A stretch of DNA of 64,000 nt from DATKUC01 sp964577375 (GCA_964577375.1 CAZNYW010000010.1:20995-84994), one strand, 5' to 3'. Shown: positions 41,576-50,664, numbered from the stretch's first letter. The notes: generated from the letters alone by a model not told the origin. Made by a program: numbers and translations.

Positions 41576-43610
41576 GAAATTTCTCGTCGTTGCTGCTCTC
41601 TTTGCCGCCGGCATTGCGTCCGCGCTCTGCGCCCAGACACAGGGCAACGGCGGTGGTACCAGGGGGCTGTCTGCTCGCCAGCTTTTCCAGCAGGGTGAGC
41701 AGGCCGAGACCTCCGAAGATTACTACGGCGCAATCGAGAACTACCTTGCTGCACTGAAAGAGAACCCTTCCTACGCTGATCCCATGGTGGGCCTGGCCCA
41801 ATCCTACTATTCGCTCGACGAGTACGACATTGCGCTCAAGTACGCCGAGCAGGCTTCCCGCTATTCAGGCAACCGCAGCCGGGTCCTGAACCTGCAGGCG
41901 AGAATTCTCGTCGGCCTTGGGCAGATCGACAAAGCTGCGGCAATCTACCGGCAGGTGATGTCGACCGAGCCGAACAATGTCGAAGCGCGCATCGGTCTGG
42001 CCGAGCTCGCCGTTGCGCAGGGCAACACCGACGGAGCACTTGCACAGTATCAGGATGCCATCCGCCTCGAGCCTCAGAACCGCAAAGCGCTCCTGTCGCT
42101 GGCGCTTCTCTACCGCTCACGCGGCGACAACGGCGTCGCAGGCAGGTACATCCGGCTTGCTCTGCAGTACCATTCCTCGGATCCGCAGGTTCAGCTGCTT
42201 GCCGGGGAGTACTATCTGTCTCAGGGCGATACCGATCAGGCTCTCGCTCACGCACGGACCGCCCTGGCGTTGCGGTCCGACTATCCCGACGCGATGCTGC
42301 TTGCAGGCGAGATATACCTGGCAACCGGCGACTATGCAAAGACGTCGGCGACCATGGATCAGCTGATCGCACAGGAGCGTTCGAAGGACACCGGGTCGGC
42401 AACGCAGGCGGGCCGTTCACCCGCCAACCTCGCGTGGTACATCAAGGGGATTTCGCAGGCAAAGCTGAATCAGCCCACGGATTCGATCCGCAGCTTTCAG
42501 CGCCTGCTTTCGCGTGACCCGTCGGACGAAATCGCGCGGCTGGCGATGGAGCAGGTGGTGAAAAAGAATCTTCCGATGGAATCGCCCGATCGGACCACCT
42601 ACGCGAAGTACCACTTCGACAGGGCGGCGAGCTACGAGAAACAGAACCTCTTTCAGCACGCGCTCTTTCAGTACCGGCAGGGGCTCCAGATAGCGCCGCT
42701 CTCGCGGGACGGCCGGCTCGCATTCGCCGAGCTCTACCGGCTCGAAGGATATCGCGCGAAATACGTATCGGAGCTCGAAGTGCTCAAAAACCTCGGCTAC
42801 ACGGACAAGACAGTCTCCGACAGGCTGGAGATCTTTTCGAGCATGCTGCACGACACGGTGGCATCCGACTGGAACATCGATCAGTTCGCGCTCAACCGCA
42901 ACAACACCTCCTTCCTGGTCTTCGAGAATCCAGCGCAGGACGTGCTGACCCACCCTGAGTCTTCCAACTACTTTGGCTCCTACCTGCGCGACCTCCTGCT
43001 CGGCTATGAGCTCACCGCAAGCCCCTCGCCGGCGCAGGAAATCGGCCACTTTGCTGAAGCCTTTTCGGCAGCTCGCCGGCAGGGCAGCGACTACTTTGTG
43101 CTGCTCAGGATCGACGAGGGAGACCGCACCGTCAGCCTCACGGCGACGCTCTATCTCTCACGCACCGGCTCACCGACCGCGAGCTTCAGCGTCTACCGCA
43201 GCGGAAACGACCGGATAGAAAAGGCGACCGCTCAGCTTGCCGACCTCATCCATGCCTCATTTCCGCTCTCCGGCAAATTGATTGCCCGCAAATTCGGTCA
43301 GGGCGTGATCGACCTTGGGTCGATGTACGGCATCAAGAAGGACGACACCTTCAACATCGTTCAGTCCGGTCAGCTTTCACGCAACAGCGACGGATCGGCC
43401 TTCGTCTACCCGCCCGAGGCGCTGGTGGGAACGTTCAAGGTAACCAGAGTCGACGACGCCGTGGCCGAGGGCACGATCACACGTCAGGGTATTTCAGATC
43501 TCGTGAATGTCGGAGATCTGGTTATCCCGGTGCCGAAGACAAAGACCAACCCTCCGCCTCAGACGGTCACCTATCCGCCCCTCTACCAGCGTCTGCGGGC
43601 CCTGCGATAG
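41565..43610 (+). CDS. Large secreted TPR protein
   Basis: A 681-residue protein beginning with GTG (AGGAGAAGG site upstream) and a signal peptide ending near ALCAQ. Residues ~35-280 hold at least six TPR units (for example AIENYLAALKENPSYADPMVGLAQSYYSLDEYDIALKYAEQA), and more follow to ~420. The C-terminal 230 residues have a different, strand-rich character (SDYFVLLRIDEGDRTVSLTATLYLSRT, FGQGVIDLGSMYGIKKDDTFNIV). Probably a periplasmic or outer-membrane-associated assembly protein. Family not recognised. Overlaps tlyC by 11 bases. Confidence 0.78.
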   Translation: MRSEKFLVVAALFAAGIASALCAQTQGNGGGTRGLSARQLFQQGEQAETSEDYYGAIENYLAALKENPSYADPMVGLAQSYYSLDEYDIALKYAEQASRYSGNRSRVLNLQARILVGLGQIDKAAAIYRQVMSTEPNNVEARIGLAELAVAQGNTDGALAQYQDAIRLEPQNRKALLSLALLYRSRGDNGVAGRYIRLALQYHSSDPQVQLLAGEYYLSQGDTDQALAHARTALALRSDYPDAMLLAGEIYLATGDYAKTSATMDQLIAQERSKDTGSATQAGRSPANLAWYIKGISQAKLNQPTDSIRSFQRLLSRDPSDEIARLAMEQVVKKNLPMESPDRTTYAKYHFDRAASYEKQNLFQHALFQYRQGLQIAPLSRDGRLAFAELYRLEGYRAKYVSELEVLKNLGYTDKTVSDRLEIFSSMLHDTVASDWNIDQFALNRNNTSFLVFENPAQDVLTHPESSNYFGSYLRDLLLGYELTASPSPAQEIGHFAEAFSAARRQGSDYFVLLRIDEGDRTVSLTATLYLSRTGSPTASFSVYRSGNDRIEKATAQLADLIHASFPLSGKLIARKFGQGVIDLGSMYGIKKDDTFNIVQSGQLSRNSDGSAFVYPPEALVGTFKVTRVDDAVAEGTITRQGISDLVNVGDLVIPVPKTKTNPPPQTVTYPPLYQRLRALR

Positions 43611-43640
43611 CGCCAGACTTCCGGTCAGAACCTCCTTTCG

Positions 43641-43670
43641 TTGACAGACAGGTCGTCTTTGCCGTATAGT
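43641..43670 (+). promoter_or_regulatory. Strong predicted promoter of pgk-tpiA
   Basis: A perfect TTGACA (43641-43646), an 18-base spacer and TATAGT (43665-43670), close to consensus. Transcription would start near 43677, leaving a leader of about 117 bases before pgk. Confidence 0.7.
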
Positions 43671-43697
43671 GCAGGTAGTCACGTCGAAGGGTGCCTG

Positions 43698-43743
43698 CGC
43701 GCGTCCTCCCGCGTGGTCGAGAGCAGTAGCCCCGCGCGTTTTT
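43698..43743 (+). promoter_or_regulatory. Possible attenuator-like stem-loop in the pgk leader
   Basis: CGCGCG at 43698-43703 can pair with CGCGCG at 43733-43738, and five T follow directly (43739-43743), as in an intrinsic terminator. The loop is long (~29 bases), so stability is uncertain. If real, it would end some transcripts before pgk. The pgk AGGAG site lies some 40 bases further on. Confidence 0.35.
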
Positions 43744-43793
43744 CTGAGACTGACTAAAAAAACCAAACCTGCGCATACCATTAGGAGAAAACC

Positions 43794-44975
43794 ATGGCTG
43801 TTAGAACGCTGAAGGATGTTGATCTCGCCGGGAAACGAGTACTCGTTCGGGTGGATTTCAATGTGCCGATCAAGGACGGAAAGGTGACCGATGCCACGCG
43901 GATAGAGGGCGCCCTTCCAACCATCCGGCATATCCTCTCCGCTTCCGACACGCGCCTTATTCTGATGAGCCATCTGGGCCGTCCGAAGGGCAAGCGCAAT
44001 CCGGACATGAGCCTTGCGCCGGTCGCGCAGAAGCTGTCCGAGCTCCTGGGAAAGAACGTCACAATGGCCTCCGACTGCATCGGACCGGAGGTGGAAAGCG
44101 CGGTCGCCGCGATGAAAGCGGGCGACGTGATCCTGCTCGAAAACCTCCGGTTCCATCCGGAAGAGGAGGCGAACGATCCGGCTTTTGCGAAACAGCTTGC
44201 ATCCCTCGCGGACGTCTACGTCAGCGATGCCTTCGGTACCGTTCACCGCGCGCACGCCTCGACGGAGGGAATTACGAAATTCCTCCCCTCGGTTGCAGGC
44301 TTTCTCATCGAAAAGGAGATGAGGTTCTTCGAGCCGCTGCTCAACAACCCCGCCAAGCCCTACGTCGCGATAATCGGCGGCGCCAAGGTCTCCACCAAGA
44401 TCGAAGTGCTGAACAATCTCATTACGCGCTGCACTACGCTTATCATCGGTGGCGGAATGTCCTACACCTTTCTCAAGGCGCAGGGACACAGCGTAGGAAA
44501 GTCTCTTGTCGAAGAGGAGTACGTCCAGACAGCGAAGGACCTCCTCCAGAAGGGAAAGGAGCTCAGCGTCGAGATTCTGCTTCCGGTCGACCACACCGTT
44601 GCATCCGAGTTTTCGGAATCGGCGAAGCCGGAACCGGTCGATTCGGTCGACATTCCCGACGGCAAGATCGCCATGGACATCGGCCCGAAAACGCTCGCGA
44701 TCATGAAAGACAAGATTGCCGCGGCGAAGAGCCTCGTCTGGAACGGCCCGATGGGAGTCTTCGAGTTCGACTCGTTTGCGGCAGGCACTCTGGAAACGGC
44801 AAAGATGGTCGCTGCCTGCGCGGGAACGACAGTTGTCGGCGGCGGCGATTCGGTGGCCGCAGCAAACAAGTTCCGGCTCGCGGACAAGATCGACCACGTT
44901 TCCACCGGCGGCGGCGCCTCGCTCGAGTACCTGGAAGGGAAGACGCTGCCGGGCATCGCAGCCCTGCAGAAATAG
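43794..44975 (+). CDS. pgk: Phosphoglycerate kinase
   Basis: Glycolytic kinase transferring phosphate from 1,3-bisphosphoglycerate to ADP. The 393-residue product has the substrate motif VLVRVDFNVPIKDG, LMSHLGRPKG, ENLRFHPEEE, the hinge region and the nucleotide site GGGDSVAAANK...STGGGASLEYLEGK. An AGGAG site precedes the ATG. It has its own strong promoter and a long leader, and tpiA follows 76 bases later. Confidence 0.97.
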   Translation: MAVRTLKDVDLAGKRVLVRVDFNVPIKDGKVTDATRIEGALPTIRHILSASDTRLILMSHLGRPKGKRNPDMSLAPVAQKLSELLGKNVTMASDCIGPEVESAVAAMKAGDVILLENLRFHPEEEANDPAFAKQLASLADVYVSDAFGTVHRAHASTEGITKFLPSVAGFLIEKEMRFFEPLLNNPAKPYVAIIGGAKVSTKIEVLNNLITRCTTLIIGGGMSYTFLKAQGHSVGKSLVEEEYVQTAKDLLQKGKELSVEILLPVDHTVASEFSESAKPEPVDSVDIPDGKIAMDIGPKTLAIMKDKIAAAKSLVWNGPMGVFEFDSFAAGTLETAKMVAACAGTTVVGGGDSVAAANKFRLADKIDHVSTGGGASLEYLEGKTLPGIAALQK

Positions 44976-45051
44976 GCTGTTTCCCGGCCCCGTACGGGCA
45001 CCGCACGGACCCGGCAAGACGCCATCCGGAAATCCGCACAAGGAGTTAGCA

Positions 45052-45807
45052 GTGAGACAGAAATACATCGCCGGCAACTGGAAAATGCATAAGACCCCTA
45101 CCGAATCCGCGCAGTTTGCAGCCTCGTTGAAGTCCGCGCTCGCCGGCGTCAACCATAAGCTCATGGTCGCACCGGCGTTTCCGTGCCTTCCCGCAGTGGT
45201 CGGCGCGTTGAAGGGATCGAGCATCCTCGTCGGAGCACAGAACATGGCATCCGAGGAGCAGGGTGCTCACACCGGCGAGGTGTCGGTTCTCATGCTCAAG
45301 GATCTCGGGGTCGGTGTCGTCATTCTCGGCCATTCCGAACGGAGGCACACCTACGGTGAATCCGATGCGCTGATAAACGCGAAGGTGAAGCTCGCGCTGA
45401 AGCACGGAATGGAGGTAATTCTCTGCGTCGGCGAGACGCTTGAGGAGAGAGAGGCGGGAAAGGTAGACGCAGTTGTAAACGGACAGCTTTCCGGCGGGCT
45501 CGACGGAGTGTCGCTGAACGACATGAGCCGCGTCACGATAGCGTACGAACCGGTCTGGGCCATCGGCACCGGAAAAAACGCAACGCCTCAGGATGCCGAT
45601 GCCGTGCACAGCATGATCCGCCGAACGCTCTCATCGATGTACTCGCAGGCTGTTGGCGAAGCGGTCATCATCCAGTACGGCGGATCGGTCAAGCCGGACA
45701 ACGTCGCGAGCCTCATGGCAATGGAGAACATCGACGGCGCTCTGGTGGGCGGAGCCTCGCTCAAGGTTGACACGTTCGAGCCTATTGCCAATTTCGACAG
45801 GATATGA
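45052..45807 (+). CDS. tpiA: Triosephosphate isomerase
   Basis: Interconverts dihydroxyacetone phosphate and glyceraldehyde 3-phosphate. The 251-residue TIM barrel has the catalytic Lys in AGNWKMHKT, catalytic His in ILGHSERR, catalytic Glu in IAYEPVWAIGTG, and the phosphate loop QYGGSVKP...GALVGGASL. The GTG start at 45052 is chosen because AAGGAG lies 7 bases upstream and the family motif GNWKM then lies at its usual place; the open frame further upstream overlaps pgk. Confidence 0.97.
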   Translation: MRQKYIAGNWKMHKTPTESAQFAASLKSALAGVNHKLMVAPAFPCLPAVVGALKGSSILVGAQNMASEEQGAHTGEVSVLMLKDLGVGVVILGHSERRHTYGESDALINAKVKLALKHGMEVILCVGETLEEREAGKVDAVVNGQLSGGLDGVSLNDMSRVTIAYEPVWAIGTGKNATPQDADAVHSMIRRTLSSMYSQAVGEAVIIQYGGSVKPDNVASLMAMENIDGALVGGASLKVDTFEPIANFDRI

Positions 45808-45860
45808 TGCAATGCCGAGCATTCAAATGACATTTGAAACAGAGAGAAGGAAGATTTTTC

Positions 45861-46370
45861 ATGGGTATTATTAGCATCCTGCTGCTCGTGATCTTCGTCA
45901 TCAGCGCGATTCTGCTGATGCTGCTTGTCCTTATCCAGGACGAACAGGGGGAAGGTCTGGGCGGCATTTTCGGCGGCGGTTCGTCGACCCCGATTGGTAA
46001 CCGTTCGGGGAACATTCTCACACGGACCACCTCGATACTTGGTGCCATTTTTCTGGTGTGCGCGTTTGGACTCGCCTGGTTGAACCGGACTCCGGACTCG
46101 GGGAATCCGGCGGCGGCAGCGCGCAAGATCGAGGCACAGCAGCAGAGCGGGGTAGAGTGGTGGAAGACCAATCCCAACGCTACCTCGACATCGCAGTCTG
46201 CTGCGTCGGGGACGCAGACGCCGGCGCCAGCCGCAACGGAAAGCGGAGCGGCGGCCAACGGACAGGCGGCAGGAACAACAACGACGGGACCGTCGACGGC
46301 TCCCGGATCGGTAGTTCCTCCCGCGGCAAACGGGACAACCTCCGGTTCCACCGGTACGCCGGCGCAGTAG
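45861..46370 (+). CDS. secG: Preprotein translocase subunit SecG with long C-terminal tail
   Basis: SecG assists SecYEG protein export. The first ~80 of 169 residues match: helix 1 (IISILLLVIFVISAILLMLLVLI), the loop QDEQGEGLGGIFGGGSSTPIG, and helix 2 (TSILGAIFLVCAFGLAWL). Residues ~85-169 are an Ala/Ser/Thr/Pro/Gly-rich tail that standard SecG (about 75-110 residues) lacks. The ATG at 45861 is preferred over a TTG at 45834 because it gives the normal SecG start and has a purine-rich site 8 bases upstream. tpiA lies 53 bases before it. Confidence 0.88.
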   Translation: MGIISILLLVIFVISAILLMLLVLIQDEQGEGLGGIFGGGSSTPIGNRSGNILTRTTSILGAIFLVCAFGLAWLNRTPDSGNPAAAARKIEAQQQSGVEWWKTNPNATSTSQSAASGTQTPAPAATESGAAANGQAAGTTTTGPSTAPGSVVPPAANGTTSGSTGTPAQ

Positions 46371-46373
46371 ACC

Positions 46374-46408
46374 GGTCGCCTCCAAGCCACACCACCACAG
46401 GAGCGACC
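46374..46408. terminator. Stem-loop after secG
   Basis: Arms 46374-46383 and 46400-46408 can form nine pairs with one bulged C and a 16-base loop, directly after the secG stop. No T tract follows on the plus strand, so it may be a weak terminator or an mRNA-stabilising 3' structure between secG and the EIIA/V-ATPase operon. Confidence 0.35.
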
Positions 46409-46471
46409 AGTCCGCGCACCGGCACCTTCGGCCGTGCCATTTCCACAGCCGAACGCAGTTGGGAGGCGGGT

Positions 46472-46948
46472 ATGCAGCTGCAGGATCTATTCTCTCCAGG
46501 CACCATCAAGCTCGATCTGAGCGCGGTCGACAAGGACGAAGTCTTCGAAGAGCTGACCGATTTTCTCGTGCGCGCGCACAACCTTTCGGTACGTGAAGAG
46601 ATTCTAGACGCAATTCACGAACGGGAAGAGAAGATGTCGACCGGCGTTCACCGCGGCATCGCCGTCCCGCACGGGAAAACAGACGCCGTCGACCGTCTGC
46701 TCGGCGTCATCGGCATATCGAAGCAGGGAATCGACTACGACGCGCTCGACGGCCACCCTGTTCATCTCATCTTTCTTCTGGTGAGCTCCGCCGAAAACAC
46801 CGGTCCGCATCTCAAAATGCTTCGCAACATTGCGACCCTGCTCCAGAATCCGCAGTTCTATCCGGATCTCATCGCCGCGAAGAGCGCAGATCAGGCGTAT
46901 CGTACGCTCTGCCATTACGAGGAAGCGCTCGGCATCGAGGAGGGGTGA
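46472..46948 (+). CDS. PTS EIIA domain protein (fructose/Ntr type)
   Basis: A 158-residue stand-alone EIIA domain of the PtsN/fructose class. The phospho-accepting His is H67 in RGIAVPHGKT, and the family pattern HLIFLLVSSAENTGPHLKMLRNIATLL follows. Such proteins take phosphate from HPr or NPr and usually regulate rather than transport. The ATG at 46472 has GGGAGG five bases upstream. Only three bases separate it from the first V-ATPase gene of operon 2, so it is very likely cotranscribed; control of the ATPase by PTS state is possible but unproven. Confidence 0.87.
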   Translation: MQLQDLFSPGTIKLDLSAVDKDEVFEELTDFLVRAHNLSVREEILDAIHEREEKMSTGVHRGIAVPHGKTDAVDRLLGVIGISKQGIDYDALDGHPVHLIFLLVSSAENTGPHLKMLRNIATLLQNPQFYPDLIAAKSADQAYRTLCHYEEALGIEEG

Positions 46949-46951
46949 TCC

Positions 46952-47263
46952 ATGGGCCAGGACGATATCATCGATCGGCTCATGTCCGTGGAACGCGACG
47001 CCGAGTCGCTGGTGAACGATGCTCAGACCGAGTCCGAGCGGATTCTCCGCGAGGCCGAGCAGGAGGAGCGTCAGAAACACGACGACGCGCTTGCAGCCCG
47101 GCAGCATGAGCTCTCGGCTGAGCTCGAACTGCGAAGAAAACAGCTCGATGCCGTACGTACTGAAGAGATCAACAATTACCGCAGCGCATTGAATGACCGC
47201 GAGCTTGACCCCGACGCGCTTCGTTCCTCGATAGACGAAATACTCAAGAATCATCGTGCGTAG
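46952..47263 (+). CDS. V-type ATPase subunit G/H, peripheral stalk (operon 2)
   Basis: A 103-residue, almost fully helical, highly charged protein (ESERILREAEQEERQKHDDALAARQ) matching the G/H stalk subunits that pair with E in V/A-type ATPases. It has no signal or membrane segment. The assignment rests on composition, size and position at the head of the V-ATPase genes. It starts three bases after EIIA and ends five bases before atpC. Confidence 0.75.
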   Translation: MGQDDIIDRLMSVERDAESLVNDAQTESERILREAEQEERQKHDDALAARQHELSAELELRRKQLDAVRTEEINNYRSALNDRELDPDALRSSIDEILKNHRA

Positions 47264-47268
47264 GACCT

Positions 47269-48306
47269 ATGGGGAAAATTTTTCGCTACGGTTACATACA
47301 GGCGAAGCTTCACGCGCTCGTCGGCGAGTCGTTCATACGCCGGGATATCAGGCCGCTCGCGCGCGGTGACGATGCGCGGGAGCTCGCAAGGCAGCTCTTT
47401 CCCGACCGCAGCTACGACCTTCCCGAAAAGGCCCTTGTCCGGCAGCTCCAGGTCGACCTGGACCAGGAGCTCTTCGCGCTGATTCGCCGGATTCTCAAGC
47501 TCCTCGCCCCTCCGCCGCCGGTGATAGTTCATCTGCTTCGCAAGTATGAATACCGCACGGTGCGCGCCCTCGCGCGTGCATCGGTGAACCGCGGGGGTTC
47601 CGCCGGTCGCGATCACTCCGAGCCGGTGACGATAGAGTCGCGATGGAATCTCGGTCCCTTCGGCACCTTCAGGCTGCCTGAGTCCGAGGAAATTCCCATG
47701 GAAATCCTCGACGGCACGCCCTACGAATGGGTCCGCGCCGCTCTGGACAAACAGCCGCTTTTCGAAATCGAAGGGCGGCTGGACCGGCAATATTACGCGG
47801 AGCTTCTCGACCTTGCGCGAAAAGTCGGACGTTCCGACCGCAGCGGTGTCCTCGATCTCGCGCTGCTCGAGGCAAATCTGCAGAACTATGTATGGATTCT
47901 GCGCCTGCGTACCTTTTTCGGCGCCTTCCAGAGCGAACCCTCTTCCATCGTTCCGCATCTGGTTCCGGTCACACCGCGCTTTCCCGACAAGGTAACAAAG
48001 AGCCTGCTCGAGCTTCCGCTCGACAGCGCGGAGGGCATCCGCTCATTCCGTCACGGCTGGCTGTTCGAGGGGCAGTTCTCCGGAGGCGCTCAACGGATCG
48101 ATCCCGCGGCCGCGGAGGCCGCCGCGGAGATGTATCTCTACCGAAAAGCCAAACGCTATTTCTATCAATACCCCTTCTGCCTCGGTCTGGTGTACGCGTT
48201 CTGCAAGCTAAAGGAGTTCGAGGTCGCGCGGATCACAACCATCCTGGAGGGGGTAAAAATGTCGCTGAGCGAGCAGGAGCTTCTTCAGGCTGCCGGTTCG
48301 TTGTGA
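47269..48306 (+). CDS. atpC: V-type ATPase subunit C (operon 2)
   Basis: A 345-residue helical subunit that forms the socket between the central stalk and the K ring (archaeal C / eukaryotic d type). Typical features are the opening RYGYIQAKLHALVGESFI and the ending YPFCLGLVYAFCKLKEFEVARITTILEGVKMSL, close to the family motif for the ring contact. Operon 1 has no equivalent except the DUF2764 protein. It lies between G and I. Confidence 0.88.
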   Translation: MGKIFRYGYIQAKLHALVGESFIRRDIRPLARGDDARELARQLFPDRSYDLPEKALVRQLQVDLDQELFALIRRILKLLAPPPPVIVHLLRKYEYRTVRALARASVNRGGSAGRDHSEPVTIESRWNLGPFGTFRLPESEEIPMEILDGTPYEWVRAALDKQPLFEIEGRLDRQYYAELLDLARKVGRSDRSGVLDLALLEANLQNYVWILRLRTFFGAFQSEPSSIVPHLVPVTPRFPDKVTKSLLELPLDSAEGIRSFRHGWLFEGQFSGGAQRIDPAAAEAAAEMYLYRKAKRYFYQYPFCLGLVYAFCKLKEFEVARITTILEGVKMSLSEQELLQAAGSL

Positions 48307-48313
48307 GGAAACG

Positions 48314-50356
48314 ATGCTGACCGAAAGGATGCGGAAAGTCGAGCTTCACATTCTCCACCGCGATATCGACCAGGTGCTGGAGTATCTCGGCATCGCCGGT
48401 TACATGCAGATCGACCCGACATCTCTGCGCGCCAACGAAACGGAGAAGGGCGGACGGCCCCGGCCTGCCGAAAAGGCTGCCGAAGAGGGGGAGGAGCAGC
48501 ACCTTCAGGCCGAGCAGGCGGATCTCTCGCGGCGCCTCGAGGCGATCCGGCAGTTTTTCATGGGAGAGAGCCACGGCGGGAGCTCGTCGGCGGTACGCGT
48601 CGCCGGCAGGGCGGAGCTGATCGAAGCCCAACACATGTGCGCGAAGGGCGAGCTGATTGTGAACGCCTACCAGGAGATCGAGCAGCGAATCCGCGGACTT
48701 CGTTCGACGCTCGAGGAGCTGTCCGCCTTCGCCCGCCTCGAAATGCCCTTCAACGAGATAGAGAACCTCACCTTTCTGACGCTCCGTTTCGGGATACTAC
48801 CTGAGGAAAAATGCCGACTCGTGGAGTCGAAGACCTCCGGCCGGGTCGTCATTGTTCCGCTCGGCGACGGCCGGGTATTCGTGGCCGCCTCCAGGAAGGG
48901 CCGGTTTGCCATGGACAGTGAGCTGAAGGCGGTGGGTTTTCAGGAATCGCCTGTGCCGTCCATCGAAGGGGTGCCCCGGGAGGTAGTCCGCGGATTGACG
49001 CTCGACCTCCGCGAGTCGGAGAAGAAGCTCGCGAACGTGGAGCAGGAACGCACAGCATTCGCCCAGGAGAATGCCCCGGAGCTTTCACGGCTCTGCGCGG
49101 CCTTCAGCGTCGCGGGACAGATCAACGAGGTAAAGCGCGGTCTTTCCACGACAAAGACCGTCTACCGCCTTTCCGGCTGGATCCCGCAGAGCATGGTTTC
49201 GACTGCCATCCACGATCTGGAGGAGCGAACCGATTCCCGCATTGCGATACGGCTCTACTCACCCGGGGAGCTTCCGTCGGTACGCAGCGGGGCAGAGAAG
49301 GTTCCGGTCCGTCTCAAACACAGCGGGCTTGTGCACTCCTTCGAGCGAATGGTGTTTTCCTACGGAGCGCCTCTCTACGGCACCATCGACCCGACGCCGC
49401 TCGTCGCCTTTCTTTTCATCCTGCTCTTCGCGATCATGTTCGGTGATGTGGGGCAGGGGTTGATCGGCGTTCTCGCGGGAATCGTCTTCATAAAGGGCCG
49501 CAGGCTCATTGGCGAAGAGCGCTGGCGGCGGTGGCACGGGTTCGGTCCGATTTTCATTGCGGTCGGTATCGCGTCGGCGATAAGCGGGATGCTGTACGGC
49601 TCGGTGTTTTCGAGCGAAACCCTCCTGGTGCCGGCAACGCGCGCGGTAACGGCTGCGCTCTTCGGAACCCCGCGCGACCGGATAATCTCGCTTATGCCGG
49701 AGGGCGGCCTGGATCGGATATTTGTCTTTTTCGGCTTCACGCTTGCGCTCGGGATCGTAATCAATTCGATCGGCCTTCTGATCAACATCTACAACCAGTT
49801 TCGGCTGCGCCGCTACTATCAGGCGCTCCTGACCAAGACCGGACTGGCCGGAGCAGCTTTTTTCTGGTACGCGATCTCAATCGGGATTCGCATCTTCTTG
49901 GGCGGCAGTTTCTCTTCGGTCGACCTTCTCGTCCTGTCTACTCCCCTTGTGCTTCTCTTCTGGGCGGAAGCCATCTATCGCTTCGTCGCTCACGAACGGC
50001 CCGTCTTCCCGGACGGCGTGCTCAGCTTCGTGGTGCAGGGCTTCGTGGAGATACTCGAATCCGTTTCCTACTATCTGTCGAACTCGCTGAGCTTCCTCCG
50101 TGTGGCGGCGTTTGCGCTCTCCCATACGGTCCTGAGCCTGATCGTTTTCAAGATAGTCGAGCTTCTCCACGGCTCCAACGGTGCCCCCTTCTTCCAGGCA
50201 ATCGTGATCATCATCGGCAACCTGTTGATCATATTCCTGGAAGGCCTTATCGTATCCATTCAGGTAATCCGTCTGCAGTATTATGAGTTCTTCTCAAAGT
50301 TCTTCACTGAAACCGGGGTGGAGTTTCATCCCTTCGTGCTAAGGAGCGACGTATGA
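48314..50356 (+). CDS. atpI: V-type ATPase membrane subunit I / a (operon 2)
   Basis: A 680-residue stator subunit. The cytoplasmic arm spans ~1-360 with coiled coils and an EMPFNEIENLTFLTLRFG-type ferredoxin-like piece. The membrane half starts at YGTIDPTPLVAFLFILLFAIMFGDVGQG and includes SYYLSNSLSFLRVAAFALSHTVLSL, ending with the typical RLQYYEFFSKFF and FHPF. It is 64 residues longer than the operon 1 copy and clearly diverged from it. Its stop overlaps the atpK start by four bases. Confidence 0.92.
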   Translation: MLTERMRKVELHILHRDIDQVLEYLGIAGYMQIDPTSLRANETEKGGRPRPAEKAAEEGEEQHLQAEQADLSRRLEAIRQFFMGESHGGSSSAVRVAGRAELIEAQHMCAKGELIVNAYQEIEQRIRGLRSTLEELSAFARLEMPFNEIENLTFLTLRFGILPEEKCRLVESKTSGRVVIVPLGDGRVFVAASRKGRFAMDSELKAVGFQESPVPSIEGVPREVVRGLTLDLRESEKKLANVEQERTAFAQENAPELSRLCAAFSVAGQINEVKRGLSTTKTVYRLSGWIPQSMVSTAIHDLEERTDSRIAIRLYSPGELPSVRSGAEKVPVRLKHSGLVHSFERMVFSYGAPLYGTIDPTPLVAFLFILLFAIMFGDVGQGLIGVLAGIVFIKGRRLIGEERWRRWHGFGPIFIAVGIASAISGMLYGSVFSSETLLVPATRAVTAALFGTPRDRIISLMPEGGLDRIFVFFGFTLALGIVINSIGLLINIYNQFRLRRYYQALLTKTGLAGAAFFWYAISIGIRIFLGGSFSSVDLLVLSTPLVLLFWAEAIYRFVAHERPVFPDGVLSFVVQGFVEILESVSYYLSNSLSFLRVAAFALSHTVLSLIVFKIVELLHGSNGAPFFQAIVIIIGNLLIIFLEGLIVSIQVIRLQYYEFFSKFFTETGVEFHPFVLRSDV

Positions 50357-50652
50357 AGAAGCATCTGTTCCTGCTGATCATGCTGGGCCTGGTATTCGGC
50401 GGAACCGCGTTTGCGCAGACTACGGGAACTGCCGGCGCGTCCAGTCAGGGCTTTCGCTACATTGCCGCGGGAGTCGCGGTCGGTCTCGCCTGTATCGGCG
50501 GAGGGATTGCCGTCGGCCAGATCGGCGCGGCAGCAATGGGCGCAATGAGCGAAAACCCGGAGCTCTCCGGCAAGGCACTGCCCTACGTCGGCCTCGCCGA
50601 AGGTATCTGCCTGTGGGGATTCCTCGTCGCACTCCTCATCCTTCTCGTCTGA
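50353..50652 (+). CDS. atpK: V-type ATPase rotor-ring subunit K, two-helix form (operon 2)
   Basis: A 99-residue proteolipid precursor. A signal peptide (cleavage near TAFAQ, residue 21) is followed by one hairpin: helix 1 (~36-64) with Q56 and helix 2 (~74-99) with the ion-binding Glu E83 (GLAEGICLWGF). This is the two-helix form seen in many archaeal A-type ATPases, with one carboxylate per hairpin. The Ser/Thr pair that follows Glu in well-studied Na+ rings is Gly-Ile here, so the ion is uncertain. An AAGGAG site lies before the ATG. Confidence 0.92.
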   Translation: MKKHLFLLIMLGLVFGGTAFAQTTGTAGASSQGFRYIAAGVAVGLACIGGGIAVGQIGAAAMGAMSENPELSGKALPYVGLAEGICLWGFLVALLILLV

Positions 50653-50664
50653 TCCGGAGCCGTC

